Assembly (NCBI GenBank): GCA_016938475.1
Contig: JAFGUP010000264.1
Span: 1 to 43,922 of the forward strand
Direction: 5' to 3'
DNA: 43,922 nt
Origin: Sphaerochaetaceae bacterium
GTDB taxonomy: Bacteria; Spirochaetota; Spirochaetia; Sphaerochaetales; Sphaerochaetaceae
Shown: in pieces, positions 41,081-43,922 of the stretch
How positions within the stretch are numbered: position 1 is the stretch's first letter
Layout: the number at the start of each line of letters is the position of its first letter
Program-made: the position numbers and the translations under genes
The notes under the pieces: model-generated
What the model was told of the DNA's origin: nothing
Databases searched by the model: none
What the model saw: the letters and a program-made list of their open reading frames with translations, nothing else

Positions 41081-42247
41081 CTACAGAATAGAATAGAGAA
41101 TTGCTCTCACCTCGTCAGCTTCGATTCCTACCGGAGCGTTTCGTTGCGCCTTGACGACATCAAGGGTATCCATATCCTCCCGGTTGAACCCGTATGAGGC
41201 TGCAGACGGGAGCTCAGCAAGGATCTCAAGACGCTCAAGGAGCTGAATGGCCTGTTCCTGGTTGGTCAGGCCCCAGGTAATGGCAAGACGGTGAAGTCGG
41301 GTGAGGTACACATCAGCATCACCGTCGGTTATTGCACGAGTGAACATAGCCCTGTTAGTCTTTGCTATCAGCAGTGCACAGGCCAACCCGTGAGGTATCG
41401 CATGGATGGCCCCCATGGGCCCGCTTAGTCCATGAACATAACCGAGCCCCGCATGAGCAAGACCAACACCGCTGATGAAAGCCCCGTAGCTGAGAGTCGC
41501 CAGATGATCCTCTCTCTTCCCGGTTTTCTCTATGAGACCCATGAGTGCATAGGGCATATCGGTAAGTGCCTGAAGGACCAGTGAGTCGATGTACTGGTTG
41601 GTTGAAACCGAGAAGTAGGCTTCAAGAAGCTGCGTGAGAGCATCCATCCCGCTGGGTATGAGTACTGACAAAGGGGCAGAGTCGAGCAGGGAAGGATCAA
41701 GAACGGCCAGGTCGCACACATACGAATCATGACGTAGAGATTTCTTGAATCCCCCATCACCGACTCTGGTGAGCACCGCATTCTTCGTGGCTTCGCTGCC
41801 GGTACCGGCTGTCGTGGGAATGAGAACAAGACCGAGCCGTCCTGCAGGGGCCGGCTTATCGCCGACTCCCTCCAGATACTCAAGAACTGAAGCGGTACGC
41901 ATCGACGGGTTCCTTCGGTGAAGGAGCATGGCCGAGACAGCTTTGGCAGCATCAAGAACACTTCCCCCTCCGATACCGACCACAGTATCGACGGTGCCTT
42001 TCAGGTACCGTGCTGTGATTGTATCAATCACCTCAACTGTCGGCTCACCGCTGACCTCTTCCCTGTGATACTCAACCTTTGCCCTCTCGAAGGCGTCAAA
42101 CACGTCCATGACAGCCCGATGTGTGGAGGCGGAAGGCGAGATGAGACAGAGTAGACGTCGACCGGTCAGTTCATCAAACACCTTGTGCAGAGAACCCGGT
42201 CCGCTGAGAACCTTGGGGACCTGCAGAAGAGTGAAACTCTCGTTCAT
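41081..42247 (-). CDS. Iron-containing alcohol dehydrogenase family protein
   Basis: The 388-residue protein has the group III dehydrogenase fold: GIGGGSVLDAAKA (91-103) binds NAD(P), PTTAGTGSEAT (144-154) follows, and the metal region contains D202 and H286. Two positions that are His in FucO-type enzymes are different: Q206 in MDALTQLLEAY and G276 in the VHGLSGPMG segment; H272 and H282 are nearby and might take over. The substrate is unknown; aldehyde or alcohol interconversion in fermentation is the likely field. Its ATG overlaps the yhbY stop by one base (TGATG), so it is translated with that gene. Confidence 0.92.
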   Translation of the reverse strand: MNESFTLLQVPKVLSGPGSLHKVFDELTGRRLLCLISPSASTHRAVMDVFDAFERAKVEYHREEVSGEPTVEVIDTITARYLKGTVDTVVGIGGGSVLDAAKAVSAMLLHRRNPSMRTASVLEYLEGVGDKPAPAGRLGLVLIPTTAGTGSEATKNAVLTRVGDGGFKKSLRHDSYVCDLAVLDPSLLDSAPLSVLIPSGMDALTQLLEAYFSVSTNQYIDSLVLQALTDMPYALMGLIEKTGKREDHLATLSYGAFISGVGLAHAGLGYVHGLSGPMGAIHAIPHGLACALLIAKTNRAMFTRAITDGDADVYLTRLHRLAITWGLTNQEQAIQLLERLEILAELPSAASYGFNREDMDTLDVVKAQRNAPVGIEADEVRAILYSIL

Positions 42248-42555
42248 CAGTCAGTCACCGAATCAGGGATGTGGATGATCTGGTCATCGGGTCTCTCATT
42301 CTGTCTGAAAACAATCGCAACATGCCCTACAGTGGTCACTACTGCCGCGTTCACCTTCTTCGTGAGTTCCTCTGCCAGCGGTCGCACCTCATCCTTGAAA
42401 TCCTGAAAACGGACTTTGACGAGTTCATGTGCAATGAGGGCTTCGTCAAGTGCCTTGACAACGCCCTCATCAACCCCTTTCTTGCCCACCATTACTGCCG
42501 GCTGCAGATTGTGGGCAATCCTACGTAAATAATTTCTTGTCGAACTGTTCATCAT
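42247..42555 (-). CDS. yhbY: YhbY-type CRM-domain RNA-binding protein
   Basis: The 102-residue protein is a single CRM domain: RNYLRRIAHNLQPAVMVGKKGV contains the GxxG-type RNA-binding loop, and VKVRFQDFKDE and VVTTVGHVAIVFRQN complete the fold. YhbY binds pre-50S ribosomal subunits and helps their assembly. The gene lies 12 bases after the acyl-CoA ligase and overlaps the dehydrogenase start. The start is one of two adjacent ATG codons and has no clear ribosome site, which fits translational coupling. Confidence 0.94.
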   Translation of the reverse strand: MMNSSTRNYLRRIAHNLQPAVMVGKKGVDEGVVKALDEALIAHELVKVRFQDFKDEVRPLAEELTKKVNAAVVTTVGHVAIVFRQNERPDDQIIHIPDSVTD

Positions 42556-42567
42556 GATACGTTCATA

Positions 42568-43922
42568 CTACAACTTGTCGTACTGCTTTGCAACAATGTG
42601 GCGCTTGATTTTCTTGGTACTTGTCATCTCCAGAGGCTCTTTTGCAATGGTGAGACGGGTGATTCTCTTGTAATGAATCAGCTCCTTGTTGACTTCGTCA
42701 ACGATCCCCTGCATATGTGCTTTCACGTGAGCATCCAGATCCTCACCACTGAGCTGTTTTTTAGCTTCATCAAGGTATTTCTCTGCCGGGTAGATGATAC
42801 AGCGGATGCCTTCCGACTTGTTCTGTACATCGACCAGATAGCCGAGTACACAGATCTGTTCTATCTCATCATACAGCTGGAACATATCCTCGATCTCCTC
42901 AGGGAAGACATTTTTTCCTCCTTCGGTGACGATGAGAGATTTCTTTCTTCCGGTGAGATAGACGAAGTTTCTGTTGTCTATGTATCCTGCATCACCCGTT
43001 CTCAGCCAACCGTCTTCACCGAGCACTTCCTCGGTTGCTTCCTTGTTCTTGTAGTACCCCTGCATGACCATCGGCCCCTTGACCAGTATCTCTCCGATAT
43101 TCCTGTCATCGGGATCAAGAATCTTCATCTCGGTGCGGGGAAGAATCTTTCCGACCGAGGTTTCGATGTAGTCATCGATGGGGTTTAATGTGATGATGGG
43201 AGAAGTCTCGGTGAGACCGTAGCCCTGAACGAAATCGATTCCCAGCTGGTTGAAGAGCTTGAAGGTTCGTGATGGGAGAGGACCCCCGCCGCTGATGCAT
43301 ATACGGATATTGTCCATTGAGAGCTTTGCCAGAATTCCGTTAAACATCTTGTGCCCGGGATTCACTTTGAATACCTTCTTGATCAGTCCGCTAATGCTCA
43401 TCAGGAAACGGATAAGGCCATATACGACTATACCCTTCTCCCTGATTCCGTTAAGCAGTCCCTTGAGCATCTTGTTGAACAACATCGGAACTGCCAGGAA
43501 CATGGTGACCTTTCCCTGTTTCAGCTCCTTCAGAATCTGTGAGACAAGCAGCTTCTTTCCGAACACGATCTCTGCCCCCGTACTGATAGCTTCGATGAAA
43601 ACAGCAAGCATGGTATAGGAGTGGTGGATCGGCAGGAGTGCGTAGAAGACGTCTGTGGGAAGGACAGTCAGAAGTTCCTGGGCAAGGTAGCAGTCACTGA
43701 CGAGGTTCGAGTGACTGAGCATCACTCCTTTGGGTTTCCCTGTCGTGCCACTAGTGTACAGGATGGCGGCGATGTCATCCTCTTGTGCCTTGTCAAGCTT
43801 TTTCCGTTTGTCTCCTTTTTTATGAAGAATATATACGTCATCATCACCGGGTTCGAGAGTGATCTTTTCTGTCAGCCCTACTTTTCCATCAGCATCGACC
43901 TTATCCATACGTTCGGCGTCGA
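42568..43922 (-). CDS. AMP-binding long-chain acyl-CoA ligase, N-terminus outside the window
   Basis: About 450 C-terminal residues of an ANL-superfamily enzyme are visible; the frame stays open to the window edge, so the start lies beyond 43922. Present are the adenylation loop ILYTSGTTGKPKGVML, GYGLTETSP, EDGWLRTGDAGY and the C-terminal catalytic Lys region STKKIKRHIV. The region between them, including PIHHSYTMLAVF, fits long-chain fatty acyl-CoA ligases. It differs clearly from the enzyme at 31676-33412, so the two are not a recent duplicate. It leads an operon with yhbY and the iron-type dehydrogenase. Confidence 0.93.
   Translation of the reverse strand, partial: DAERMDKVDADGKVGLTEKITLEPGDDDVYILHKKGDKRKKLDKAQEDDIAAILYTSGTTGKPKGVMLSHSNLVSDCYLAQELLTVLPTDVFYALLPIHHSYTMLAVFIEAISTGAEIVFGKKLLVSQILKELKQGKVTMFLAVPMLFNKMLKGLLNGIREKGIVVYGLIRFLMSISGLIKKVFKVNPGHKMFNGILAKLSMDNIRICISGGGPLPSRTFKLFNQLGIDFVQGYGLTETSPIITLNPIDDYIETSVGKILPRTEMKILDPDDRNIGEILVKGPMVMQGYYKNKEATEEVLGEDGWLRTGDAGYIDNRNFVYLTGRKKSLIVTEGGKNVFPEEIEDMFQLYDEIEQICVLGYLVDVQNKSEGIRCIIYPAEKYLDEAKKQLSGEDLDAHVKAHMQGIVDEVNKELIHYKRITRLTIAKEPLEMTSTKKIKRHIVAKQYDKL

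Overview
The window reads as an ordinary chromosomal stretch of a spirochaete (Spirochaetota), most likely a Sphaerochaeta-like member. That placement is inference. It rests on a long PPi-dependent phosphofructokinase of the spirochaete/plant-beta type, an acetate kinase with an extended C-terminus, lipoproteins with InlB-type B-repeats, a predicted outer-membrane barrel, and moderate GC with uniform codon use. I see no rRNA, tRNA, CRISPR array, phage or intact insertion sequence. Genes are dense: no gene-free stretch exceeds 300 bases, the longest being 34533-34819 and 9647-9922.

Layout. 1-5728: a possible C-terminal scrap of an upstream gene, a DUF4105 membrane protein, carbamate kinase (-), a GH3-family protein that has lost its catalytic residues, a queuosine-precursor transporter and an SGNH hydrolase. 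5779-9646: Lon protease, a U32-type tRNA hydroxylation protein, then a 58-residue histone H1/Hc1-like protein with its own promoter and terminator. 9923-15856 (all minus): GNAT acetyltransferase, valS, then cysS followed by an ECF sigma factor and a zinc-type anti-sigma factor. 15911-19494: murB (+), a predicted outer-membrane protein (-) with a terminator-like hairpin against its start codon, and ackA (+). 19583-25090 (minus): response regulator, 7TM sensor kinase, a DUF3089 lipoprotein hydrolase and a lipoprotein carrying a seven-blade FG-GAP propeller. 25198-27655: a CadC/SmtB-type repressor and a Zn/Cd P1B-2 ATPase. 27782-29975: DUF1846 and a cytidylate-kinase-like protein. 30041-34532: five tightly packed minus-strand genes (ArsC/Spx-like, metallo-beta-lactamase fold, acyl-CoA ligase, DAHP synthase, DJ-1/PfpI). 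34820-43922: asnS (+), a second InlB-repeat lipoprotein, a LuxR-type regulator, DUF188, PPi-PFK (+), and an acyl-CoA ligase / YhbY / Fe-ADH operon cut by the window end.

How it fits together. Energy metabolism is fermentative (PPi-PFK, acetate kinase, Fe-ADH, carbamate kinase). Translation genes (valS, cysS, asnS, yhbY, tRNA-modification genes) are scattered through the window. The parts least explained by known biology are surface and regulatory: the two lipoproteins that put different propellers on the same type of B-repeat stalk, one of them beside a two-component system; the cysS-linked ECF switch; the hairpin-U9-ATG leader; the H1-like protein; and the degenerate GH3. Coordinates of starts were adjusted where a Shine-Dalgarno site or promoter decides between candidates.
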